NCBI GenBank assembly: GCA_036250225.1
Contig: JAPZLL010000009.1
Location: 434,001 to 498,000, forward strand
Source: Cercophora sp. LCS_1
Lineage: Eukaryota > Ascomycota > Sordariomycetes > Sordariales > Lasiosphaeriaceae
DNA: 64,000 bases
Direction: 5' to 3'
How positions within the stretch are numbered: the stretch's first letter is position 1; each line of letters starts with the position of its first letter. The notes under the pieces are model-generated. The model did no database searches and was not told the DNA's origin. It worked only from the letters and a program-made list of their open reading frames with translations. The position numbers and the translations under genes were made by a program. Positions 55,161-64,000 of this stretch are shown one piece after another.

Positions 55161-56518
55161 TAGTTGTTGGAATAGACTTTTGTTTGATCATGAAATCCTC
55201 GAAGTCTCGCCCAGCGTCTTTTTGCATTGACAGCAGTCCGAGCTGTCACGGTGACCCAGCGAACCCCTTTTTTCTACTAGCGTCGATCGGGAACGTGGGC
55301 GTCCGTCCCGTCCGTCCGTCTGGGGGCACTTCCCGACGGTGGTTCGATCCTAGCATCCCAGCAAGCAAGCCTGGTCCTCTTGGCTATTTTGGGGGATCAG
55401 CTGGACGCATGCTGCCCCCCGTCAAGCCGTGCTTCCTCATCCGAACTTGCAGCGCATTGGAGATCCTTATTATCTGACAGGTCACTCGCCCCGCTGGTTC
55501 CGACAGATCAAAGGACTGTCGCAATCCGTTCGCTGTCTGCGCTGGAAACCCACGGCATCTCCTCCACTTAGCGAGTTGATGAAACGTGGTGGCGGATGGA
55601 GCGATGAAACCACCGCTGTGATGCGTGACCAGGGCGCCCTCAAATATCGGGCGGTAGCGAAGCGACTTTCCTTGCTTTTTCTTGTTCGGCTGTCTCAAGC
55701 CCTCGACGCCAATACGATAATTGCTACATTATCACACAGTCAGCAACCTCAGCTTTCGGTCTGAAGATGGTTTCGTATCTTGGAAAATGAAAAGAGGATT
55801 TCGATTGACTAGATGCGCCAAAGCTGATATTGACGCTGCGATAAGGTGCGATCTGGTTTCCCTCAAAAAAAAAATACTTGCTTCAGGCCGGTCGCTCCGC
55901 GAATCATGCGGAAATTCCGTTGTCGGTCATATAACTTGTCCCAGTGAGAGGCCGGTCGGAATGCAACTCACTGCCGGGACGGTGTCCATGGGAATGCTAT
56001 ACAGCTCTGGATGTGCGTTGTGAGCCTGATTCCGGCTCAGCGTATTCCTTCAGGGAAGACAAATCAGAAATGTTCAGGATTGGCTGCTACATGGATATAG
56101 GCCCAAAGGCAATGCGAACTCATTAATGCAGAAGGAGAAGTCATCTTGTGTGTTCTTTTACAAGCCACAAAATAGTACTTACCGGACATAAGCACAGCCC
56201 ACAGGTTTGATGGCCAATTGTGGGCCTGGCAAGTGATGCCGGTGTTATTTCTTTTCGAAAATGTGTTTCTAGTCGCTACCCTAACGTCCGACCAGAGGTC
56301 TAACAAAGTGATGCCGGCACTCTGTGTTCTTGTTGTGCAGGTTTCAAGTCAATGCTGCTGCGTTGTCTTTGCCGTCTTGCTCTCAAATTTTGCTTCTAAA
56401 CGTATCTCACTTGAAGCAATAGTGACTAAGTTCCAGAAATGGTTTATTTGTTATCAGTCTGTACCTTACCTATATTCTTCCACCCTCTAAATCCCTCTCA
56501 GATGCCCTTTGGCCAGCA
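55161..56518. other. Intergenic, no gene seen
   Basis: Convergent region before DUF6604 copy B. AT-richer from about 55700 on; only short frames. Confidence 0.45.
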
Positions 56519-59310
56519 TTACATGATGGAGCACCCGGCCAGCGCCATGATTTGGCTCCCATTGCCTTCCCTTGCCTCCTTCCGCGCTCTCTCTCTCGTC
56601 TTCTCAAACCCAAAGACCTCACGTATCAAGTCAAGATCATAATAGCAAAAGTCCTGAAAAGGTGGCGACCACTGATCAAAGCCGTAAGCGAGAGCGTGGA
56701 GCGTCAGCGAGTCATCCATCCTGAGAATCTTCTTCGTCAACTCGACGCGCTTGACAAGTCGCGAGGCGTTGGCGAGCCTGCCCTCGTAAATGGCAAGATA
56801 CGCCTCGTGTTTGGTTTTGGCCAGGATCCTTTCGATCATGCCAAAATCTTTCATCATCCGGTATGCGGTCCGGATGTAATTGAACCCAGAGAGGGGCCTG
56901 TTACCGAGTACGTCGTGCGTAAAGTCATCCCTGACGGCTCTGAGCAAGCTCGCGCTGTCGATCTCGGAGCCCATGTAGGTTGCCCGGGTCTTAAGCCCGC
57001 TTGAGACATTGTCGTTAGCTGCATGTGAGGAAGCTCCCTTGCCATCCTTGCGCTTGAGTCGCGTGATCAAGCCCGCACGGTTCAGTTGAAACTGCAATGC
57101 GTCTATTTCCTCTTATGTTTCTGGTGTTGTAGCCAGCTTGGTAAGAGGCTGGTCTTGTGGGATCCCTAGGAGAACTTTGTACCGCCGGAGAAGGGCAGTC
57201 TCCTCGTACACCATCTCCCCAGTGGCGGGGTCACGCGAGCGGGGAGTCTGCTGCATCCGGGCCATCCCTACCATGGTCAAGGGGTCGAGGTCCTTCTCCA
57301 GAATCCGGTCAATATCCCAGCGGGCTTGATAGTGCATCTCAATGTCGGATTTGGCTGTCGTCATGTACCTTGCGCCGCTAGCCTACCGGTCGATATAGGG
57401 AAAAAACCCGGGGCGTTTCGCGGCAGCTTCGGCGGATTTTTGCGGAGGAAGCTGTCACTATGAAGCTTCACCCGGCACGCTTCGAAAAAATCGGAAGTTT
57501 GAGAGGTCGGCAGTGGGCTATCAGGGTCGAAGATAGCGCTCTTTAAGTGAGACAGAAGATTGGTATAGAATGATGACGGCTTCCGGACCATTCCCCTTTG
57601 GCACAGCATGTTGTAGATGTGAGGGACTGCAATCACCTCTGGGGTAGCTTCCCTGCATTAGGTTTCAGCATGCTGAGTGCTTGGAGGGATCAAGACACTT
57701 ACCAGATCCATATGCCGCCCAAATACGCAAGATGTAGTGCCTCTAGCAGCCCAACAGCGCAGAGATAGGGAGAGTAATCCCAGAGCCCGAGACGATTTGT
57801 GCTTGGGGACCGCGAGGCTGGGAGGACGGAGTCGTCGCATGTTGGCCCATCCTGCGGTCTTTTGCCTAGAAAAAAGAGAAAGCTGGTTGCCATCCCTTCC
57901 GGAATGTCGAGCTGCACGCCTTTCTCTACCTCTGGAAGGGCAGGGTCAATTATGTGTCCATCCAGGTATGCCCTCAGCTGTTCTGCACTGGGGAGAAACG
58001 CTGCACTGTCGCGGTCTGTGTTATTACTGCCCTTGTCCTCCAGACCTAAAAAAAAGATCGATATCACGTCGAGGCTGGAACCCTTTGGCAGGTGGTGTAA
58101 TGACATGGTCGAATAAGGTATCTGGATACCATCCTCGGCAAATGGTCATCGAATCGACGATGCATTGCAATTGGAAGACATGATGGGGGGGAATTCTTTT
58201 GCGAATGGCGCTGCTGCTCTCCGGCTTGCGCATGACGAGTGACGTCAAGAACACTAAAGGAGAAAAGAACAAATGTCAGGGTCATGAACAGCTGGGCGCA
58301 GTGGGGGGCAGGAACTTACCGGCGAAGTCGTTCAGGGCCCAGAGTGGTCTGAACCTGTGCCATACCCCACCTCCCAGCCAGTCAATGCCCTTCAGGTCAG
58401 GCGGCGGGTTCCTTCCACCGTGGTGCTAATGGTGGAAAATAGGCATTAAGGACAGGACGTTGACAAGGTCGTATAGCTAGTTGATGGTATAAGCACGGCG
58501 CCACTTCATTCTCTCCTCATCCGTTTCGCGCTACAGATCCAGTGTAGGGTTCCAGTTTTTAATCTTCGCGTCCATCTTCTTGGTAGGCTTACCAGTACGG
58601 TTATGCTGGAAGTCTATGACAAAGTTGACAAGGTCGTTGTACGCATGGAGGAACAACTGCTCCTTGACGTCGATGGTGTTTTCAGGCACCTTATGGGGCG
58701 GACAGTACGGATCTGGTCTCTTATTAAAGGGTTCAATCACAAACTGGCCTTGGATCTTCTCAGCATCGCCTCCGGTTATCGCATTGGCCACAGCCTCGAA
58801 CGAGTCGTGGTCAGGGAAGTCGGCAAAGATGTCGAGTTGGCACCGTTGGATCGCGGCAACGGCCGAGCAAGCCGTCGCGCCGGCAATTGCAGAGTTGAGG
58901 CCATCGTATGCCACTTCGCGCCAAACTTCACGCAGTCTGGACCGCAACAGCCCCATTTCCTTGACGAGGTCGTAGGCGGCCATGAGATAGTCAGTAAACA
59001 ACCCTTGCTCGTCCAGAATGATCTTATAATCCTCCAGCGGAACATTTCCCAGATTGCGCAAGTCAGGGGATGGCTTCGCGGGTTTCTTGACTCGTTTTCC
59101 CTTCTTGCCCTTGCCGGGCCTAGCCTGCTTCCGCCGCTGTGGCTGTAGATCGTCGTCGTTTGCGTCGTCGTCACTCTCAAGAGTCTTGGGGTCCATCCTT
59201 CCGATGATTGCATTCGACGTCTCGATGATCCAGTATACGATGAGGCTCGTGCCTCGCTTGTAGGTGAGGTAGGCGTTGCGGCTTGTCATGATAGGCAACT
59301 TATTCGGCAA
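56519..59310 (-). pseudogene. DUF6604-type protein, copy B (multiple nonsense codons and frameshifts)
   Basis: Starts at or near 59286 (MTSRNAYLTYKRGTSLIVYW), with TSNAII and a Lys-rich RRKQARPGKGKKGKRVKK block as in copy A. Three TAG codons fall within 108 bases (58533-58531, 58479-58477, 58428-58426); copy A has Gln and Trp at the first two. An A8 run at 58048-58055 shifts the frame after RDIDLFF. Another break lies near 57364, and a TAA at 57115-57113 interrupts the C-terminal part. The remainder (NRLGLWDYSPYLCAVGLLEAL, DFTHDVLGNRPLSGFNYIRTA) tracks copy A. Clearly non-functional as a full-length protein; original function unknown. Confidence 0.8.
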
Positions 59311-59916
59311 GGAGAGTTAGAATTCGGGGAGTTGCGGCGCAGTCAAGGGCAAATGAAAGAGAGAGATGAAGGTAGGTCGTTGTTGCAACTTGCGAGGAAG
59401 ACTCAAGGGGACCGGCTAAGACCCCGAATTTGTCTGACCAAGGGACATTGCTGGGTCCCTGGGGCCGCTGAAAGCCAAAGGGGGTGGATGCGCCAATCCG
59501 AGCGAAACTGCATGCTGGCTCTCGGTCCGAGTCAGAGGCCCAGCACCCGATAGGACTGACCTGTGCTGGTTGTGCAGGAATCTGGATTGTTTGCTCGCCT
59601 CGTCCTGCAGCTAAGCGCGTAGTGTAGACGAACCAGAAGCCAAAGTCAACAAAGTTGTGTCTTATAATTTGCAACATCCTGGCGCCGGCAGATGTTTGCT
59701 TCAACCAAACACCGCACGCGCTATCAAATCGAGTGGTGGCTGCAGTGTGACGCTTTCTGCCCGACTTTTGGTTGGACCATCATCGTGTTCATTCCTCGAA
59801 ACCGGGTACCGGGGAAGTCGAGGCTCGACCTCCGAAAAGCCTCCAAAGTTCTGAATGGTGGCGGGGTTATGCCGACCGGACGCTTCCAGTTCAGGGTAGG
59901 AGGTCGCCTCAGCTGA
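59311..59916. other. Upstream region of DUF6604 copy B
   Basis: No supported gene. Probably the promoter of copy B and the decayed 3' end of copy C. Confidence 0.4.
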
Positions 59917-61053
59917 TCAAACATGACGTCGGGGGCAGCTGGGAAATGCCCGCAATGCAATCGAGTTTGTTGGTTGGTGGTGTTGGGGAATTCTCCTCCG
60001 CCCTGATGCATGGCCGGAGCAGGCCTGCTCCGAGTTTGCTTTCTGATGAGCGCTGAGATTACCTGCTGAATTTCGTTCCTGCTGTGTCTGTTTCAACGTC
60101 ATTGACAACTGATTGCCACCATCCTTCAAGGCTTCCTCAACTAAAGCGAACTGCCCCCCACGGGGGCGATTATTTACCCGCCGGCCCCGGGTGATACCTT
60201 GCACTGGTGTACTCGTCGACTGAAAGACTTCCTCGATCTTGTCGAAATCTTGGATGGCTTTTGAGGCTGGCGGTACCCAGGATGGCGTGTGGGTCCACGG
60301 TGTGTCCTCTGGATCTTCGTCGCGTGCCCGGTCTGTGAGGCCACCTGGACCTGATGGCAGTGAGGGCTTGAGCAAAGTTGGAAGTGGGTGGCTTTCTACT
60401 TAGATAAAAGACGCCCCCAAAATAAAATACAGTTCAAGGTTGGAATAGCGTCCTGGGTACCAGAACGCCTTGTTGGAAAAGCATATTGCGGGGGTGGACG
60501 GTCTAAGTGACTTCTGGAATTCGTTCCCTGCATGTGTGTTTCTTGGTCAGTAATGCGTGTCAGGTTTGGATATCAAAATGTTAGCCTGGAGTCTGCTTAC
60601 CGGAGTCACATGCCAAGTTTGAACGATTTGGTGAGTCCTTTGACCAAAGCTGCAGCGCAAAGAAATGGCGAGTATTGTGGTATAAGTCTCGTCCCCTTGT
60701 TGAGCGCGGGCTTAATCGAATACATCGATCCCTCGGAATTCGCCTTGGTATTCTCGGCTTCAACCTCGATCTCCTTGAGACTGGATTGGTCGTGGACGCA
60801 TGCCGCGCCGTTTCCGTTAGATAAGGCATTTAGTAGCACCTCGACCGCATTGACGAAGCCTACTAGCCTTTCCCTTCTTGCCGCCAATGAAGAGGTCAAG
60901 GTCACGAGTGGCGCTGAACCCTTTGGCTGGCTTGACAGTAACGTGCCCTCGAGCTGCGTCCAACAGCCAGATGAGTTCCTGCGGGAGGCAGTCTGCGGGG
61001 GGGGGGGGGGGCCTCATGTGGTAGAGATTGTGTGCGCTGTGCGGAACCGACAT
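59917..61053 (-). pseudogene. DUF6604-type relic, copy C (fragment)
   Basis: Segments GHVTVKPAKGFSATRDLDLF (near 60930) and RLIPQYSPFLCAAALVKGL with FKLGM (near 60650) match the middle of copies A and B (SPPARSFQPLRDLDFF; LWEYSPFLCGVGLVEAL with YKLGM). They lie in different frames. A 15-base G run at 60997-61011 sits just before the first segment, where copies A and B have RILPHHVFQ. Minus 60375-59917 is open and protein-like and may be its diverged 3' part. The N-terminal domain is missing. Head-to-tail with copy B. Confidence 0.6.
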
Positions 61054-61080
61054 ATATGGGCCATAGCGGCTCGTGGATGA

Positions 61081-61363
61081 CTTCCGACGCCCCAGCTGAA
61101 GCTGTCTCTTTTGTAACTCCGCCTGGTAGTTAGATGTCGTGACTCCTCATGCTAACAGTCGGGCGTCATACGTACCTATTGTGTCATTCACGCCCACATG
61201 GCCACGACGCCAGCCCCCAGAGATCAGGGGCATGAACAACAAACCAGAAAACCCAGTCAAGAAGCAAACACCAAAGCAAACATGTTCAACAGAGCCCGCC
61301 ACAATAAAAAAACGCTGACATTCTCCCATCAAACAGTATCCTACTGAGCTTCCAACCGCCGAA
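61081..61363. other. Intergenic, no gene seen
   Basis: Lies between copy C and the 3' end of the ceramidase gene. Confidence 0.5.
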
Positions 61364-62226
61364 TCACTGCCTCTTCTCCCTCTCCACCGCCCCCATCTCC
61401 CTGAGCACCTGCATAAACTGACTAGCCCCTAGCGCCGTCAGAACATGCCACCACCCGTGAAACTCAAGCAACCAAGCCAACGGCAGTCCGACCTGCGCCT
61501 TGAAGGTCCTCAACTCAGCGCAATACTTGATATCGATATTCCAAAACAAATACCCCACCAAGCAAACCACAATCGCCTTGAGCCCTCTCATCCTCCAAGC
61601 CCTGACCTCCTCCCTCGAAAAGCTAGGCTTTGCCCACTGGAAAAGATAATGCGTTCTCAGTCCCACCAGCACAAGCCCACTCGAGAACCCAGCAACCTGG
61701 TACACAATCTTGGGCGAGTAGACATAGTACGTGCAAAACGGGATATAAAAGACCGTCAGGGCAACTGAGATGAGCCGTGCGGTCCCGGGCGTTTGTCGGA
61801 TGGTCAGACAGGCTTGGAGCATGGACCAGGTGAGGATGAGCATGGATAGCTCGTCGACGAACTCGAGGGTATACCGGAGGGAGGCGTGGAAGAGGAAGGA
61901 GCCGATGCCGAGACCGGAGAGCGCAACGGACATGAAGTCGAGGTTGGGCGACAAGATCCCGCGGCTTCCGGGGCCGTACATGAACTGCAGCGCGGGGACG
62001 ACATAGGCGATGTTGGTGAGCGAGTTGATGAACTCTGTGATGTAGTATGTGATGGCGTAATCCTCTTCGCAAAAACTGGTATTTGTGTCAGCGATGAGAC
62101 GAGACGGAAGTTCAGGGTTGGGGTTGGTAGTTACTTTGCGCGGGAGTCGGGCGGGCTCCAAACGCCGTGGTGCGAGTGGGGGTCTGCAGCCAAGTGCTGG
62201 TTGTGGTGCCCGACCATGAAACTCAT
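61364..62226 (-). CDS. Alkaline ceramidase (Ypc1/Ydc1/ACER family)
   Basis: Two exons, 62226-62135 and 62075-61364, give 267 aa. The first exon encodes MSFMVGHHNQHLAADPHSHH then GVWSPPDSRA; the splice creates NFCEEDYAITYYITEF with INSLTNIAYV, the family's opening motif. Conserved features follow: FLFHASLRYTLEFVDELSM, carrying the metal-site His and Asp, and LLEFHGWWHVLTALGA, with the two C-terminal His ligands. About seven hydrophobic helices place it in the ER/Golgi membrane. It hydrolyses (phyto)ceramide to sphingoid base and fatty acid. Intact housekeeping gene. Confidence 0.92.
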
Positions 62227-63374
62227 TTTGGCTTGATGTTGGAGTTGCTCAGGATGATGATGTTTTGTGGTTGTTGCGGCTGTCGACGACAGACTGGGCG
62301 GTGCGGCGTCAAAGAACGAGGTTTGCCCGTCAAGGTTTTTTTGTCCTTCTGACGCGTCAACACGTGTTGGCGGGGACCATCGTGTCGGGTTTGGGGGTTA
62401 GGGTCTGAAGTGGGCTGTTGGTCGAATGTTGTTGCGCATTTCCACCTGACCAGCGACACCTGCGGCCATTGATAGCAAGAGGCCATCCCGCGAGAGCAGA
62501 CATAGTTTGACGCTATTTCAGCCGGGCTCTTGAGTATCACGACGAGCCGGATGGCAGAAACGAACACAACACCCAGTGAGCTTATCGATAGCGATAACAG
62601 CTGGGGCACCGTTTTTGTTCCGCTCAGGCACGGACCGATCGCGGAAGCAGCGGCACCACCCTTGCGCAGCGCCTTCCGTCCCCTGTTTGCCTGTCCACTG
62701 GGGCCCCAGTTTGTCGTTCGTTTTTTCTTTGCTTATTCCATCCTTACACACATCCCAGCCTGGAGTGTTTTGCGTTCTGTTCCTTTACCAATATCGAAGC
62801 TTGGCGACAATAGTCTGCGATATTCCTCCTGGCAACATCCCCCTTTCTCCTCATTTCTGTGCCTGGCTGCCTGGGTCAGTCGTCTAGTGGTAAAATCCCT
62901 GCACTATGGATGTTTTCCACCCGGGCGGCACAGCACAGCGCAGCGTTACAGCAGCCAAGCCCCCCGAACCAGCTTTCTGCCAGGCGCACAAATGAGAAAT
63001 GGAGCAGCAGCACGCGAGGGGATGGAGCATGGCGCTGTCAAACCCCGGTGAACGGGCTCGCTCGCTCGGCAAATGGCTCCGCTCTGACAGGCCCTCGTTT
63101 CCTTAGAGGCTTTCTTGGAGGCTTTCTTGGAGGTGTGAAAGGGGTACTGCCTGCGCTGGACACGCCCCCGCCCTCCGCCACCCCGGAGGATTCCCACGTG
63201 TGAATAAGACCTCACTCCCGTCCGGTTTCACCGCGTCCCGTTGGATTTCGGTTGTTGGCACCCAATCGTCAGTTTCCTGTCCCTACCCCTCATTTTCCTT
63301 TGCTCTGTCACGGCAGTTCTTGAACTGCGTCCACTCCTTGGTCTCACCATCGTCACTCGTTTTTTGCTGTCAAC
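62227..63374. other. Divergent intergenic, no gene seen
   Basis: Contains the promoters of the ceramidase and the flavin oxidoreductase. Direct repeat GAGGCTTTCTTG occurs twice at 63110-63132. A tRNA D-arm-like string near 62878-62905 has no full cloverleaf. Confidence 0.5.
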
Positions 63375-64000
63375 ATGGCTGCCGCCCTCAGACTTACCGG
63401 CGGTTTGCTGGCTGCTGCCTTGCTGGCTGTCGCTAGCCCGGCTGTCCTCCCGGAGAGCGCTGCTGAGACGGTTCTCACGGTTGACGTTGCCGTCGTTGGT
63501 GCCGGCGCTTCGGGAGGCTACGCTGCCATTCGTCTGAAGGAGGACTACGACCAGAACATTGTCGTCATCGAGAAGCAGTCCAAGCTGGTATGGCTGCCTA
63601 CCAACACTCCCTTTTCTCATCTAACGTATGTAGGGCGGCCATGTCTCCACCTTCCACGACGAGGAGACGGGCACCAACTTCAACTTTGGCGTCCAGTCCT
63701 TCAACGACATCGGCCCCGCCCGGGACTTTTTCACCCGTCTGGGTGTTGAGATCGGCGCGGCACCCCGCGTTCCCTTGACGCAAAGGTTCGTTGACTTCAG
63801 CACCGGCGAGGAGGTCGGCTATGTCCCATCGAGCGCCGCAGACCGTACTGCTGCCCTTCAGGCCTTCCTCGCCGCCACCGAGGATTTCGAGCAGTACATC
63901 CTTCCCGGATACTGGAACTTCCCCGAGCCTGTCGACATCCCGGAGGACCTTCTCCTTCCCTTTGGCCAGTTCGTCGAGAAGTATAGCATCCAGGCATGCG
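63375..64000 (+). CDS. Secreted FAD-dependent amine-oxidase-like oxidoreductase (3' end outside window)
   Basis: Exon 1 63375-63587 and exon 2 from 63634, continuing past the window. A signal peptide (MAAALRLTGGLLAAALLAVA) precedes VDVAVVGAGASGGYAAIRL, the FAD-binding GxGxxG fold, with VVIEKQSKLGGHVSTF as the second dinucleotide motif; the intron (GTATGG donor, TAG acceptor) falls exactly between KL and GGHV. The following GTNFNFGVQSFNDIGPARDF region is typical of the fungal FAD-dependent oxidoreductases annotated as amine oxidases. The substrate cannot be told. The visible 193 residues are intact; the catalytic C-terminal half is not in view. Confidence 0.85.

Noticed and set aside
62873..62945. 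Possible tRNA gene (GTCTAGTGGTAAAAT string like a D-arm).
   Set aside because: No matching acceptor stem, no T-arm consensus (GGTTCGANNCC) at the right spacing and no clear anticodon stem; at most a degraded fragment.

Overview
This is a 64 kb stretch of a filamentous ascomycete genome (Pezizomycotina, most likely Sordariomycetes). Genes have short introns of about 45-115 nt with GTAAGT-like donors and CTAAC-type branch points. Heterokaryon-incompatibility (HET) genes, Pth11-like receptors and Zn2Cys6 and C2H2 regulators are all present. Several broken genes carry clustered C-to-T nonsense changes, as expected where repeat-induced point mutation (RIP) acts or has acted. No transposase, rRNA, CRISPR array or convincing tRNA was seen. 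All family names come from reading motifs; no search was run.

Layout, left to right. 1-6 kb: the 3' end of a Zn2Cys6 regulator, a C2H2 protein, degenerate coding remnants and an NLR-like gene that has an N-terminal domain but no visible NACHT core. 6.8-11.2 kb: a TehA/Mae1/Ssu1-type transporter, a small membrane protein and a barwin/RlpA-like relic. 11.6-18.5 kb: an intact HET gene, a secreted tyrosinase, an extended SDR reductase and the dynactin p25 subunit. 18.8-24.8 kb: a damaged CorA-like membrane protein gene and a DUF6604-type pseudogene. 25.1-31.2 kb: a divergent pair made of a C2H2-Rheb fusion and a patatin-DUF7580-like fusion. 31.5-40.4 kb: a truncated membrane protein relic, a second tyrosinase, two Pth11/rhodopsin-like receptors, a small secreted protein and a DUF7726-type protein. 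40.8-52.4 kb: a HET-repeat pseudogene with four nonsense codons, an M43 metalloprotease and a frameshifted second HET gene. 53.6-64 kb: a Pth11-like receptor with a GC-AG intron, two more DUF6604-type pseudogenes, an alkaline ceramidase and the 5' part of an FAD-dependent oxidoreductase that runs off the window.

Housekeeping genes (dynactin p25, ceramidase) are interspersed with an accessory gene set of the kind used by fungi for non-self recognition: three HET genes, an NLR remnant, a patatin effector and zinc-finger fusions. The most interesting unit is the divergent pair at 25-31 kb. One gene joins zinc fingers to a prenylatable Rheb-like GTPase whose P-loop has lost its invariant glycine. 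The other joins a patatin lipase with an intact catalytic dyad to a large C-terminal fungal domain. Both reading frames are intact, although their neighbours (the DUF6604 pseudogene and the membrane-protein relic) are broken.
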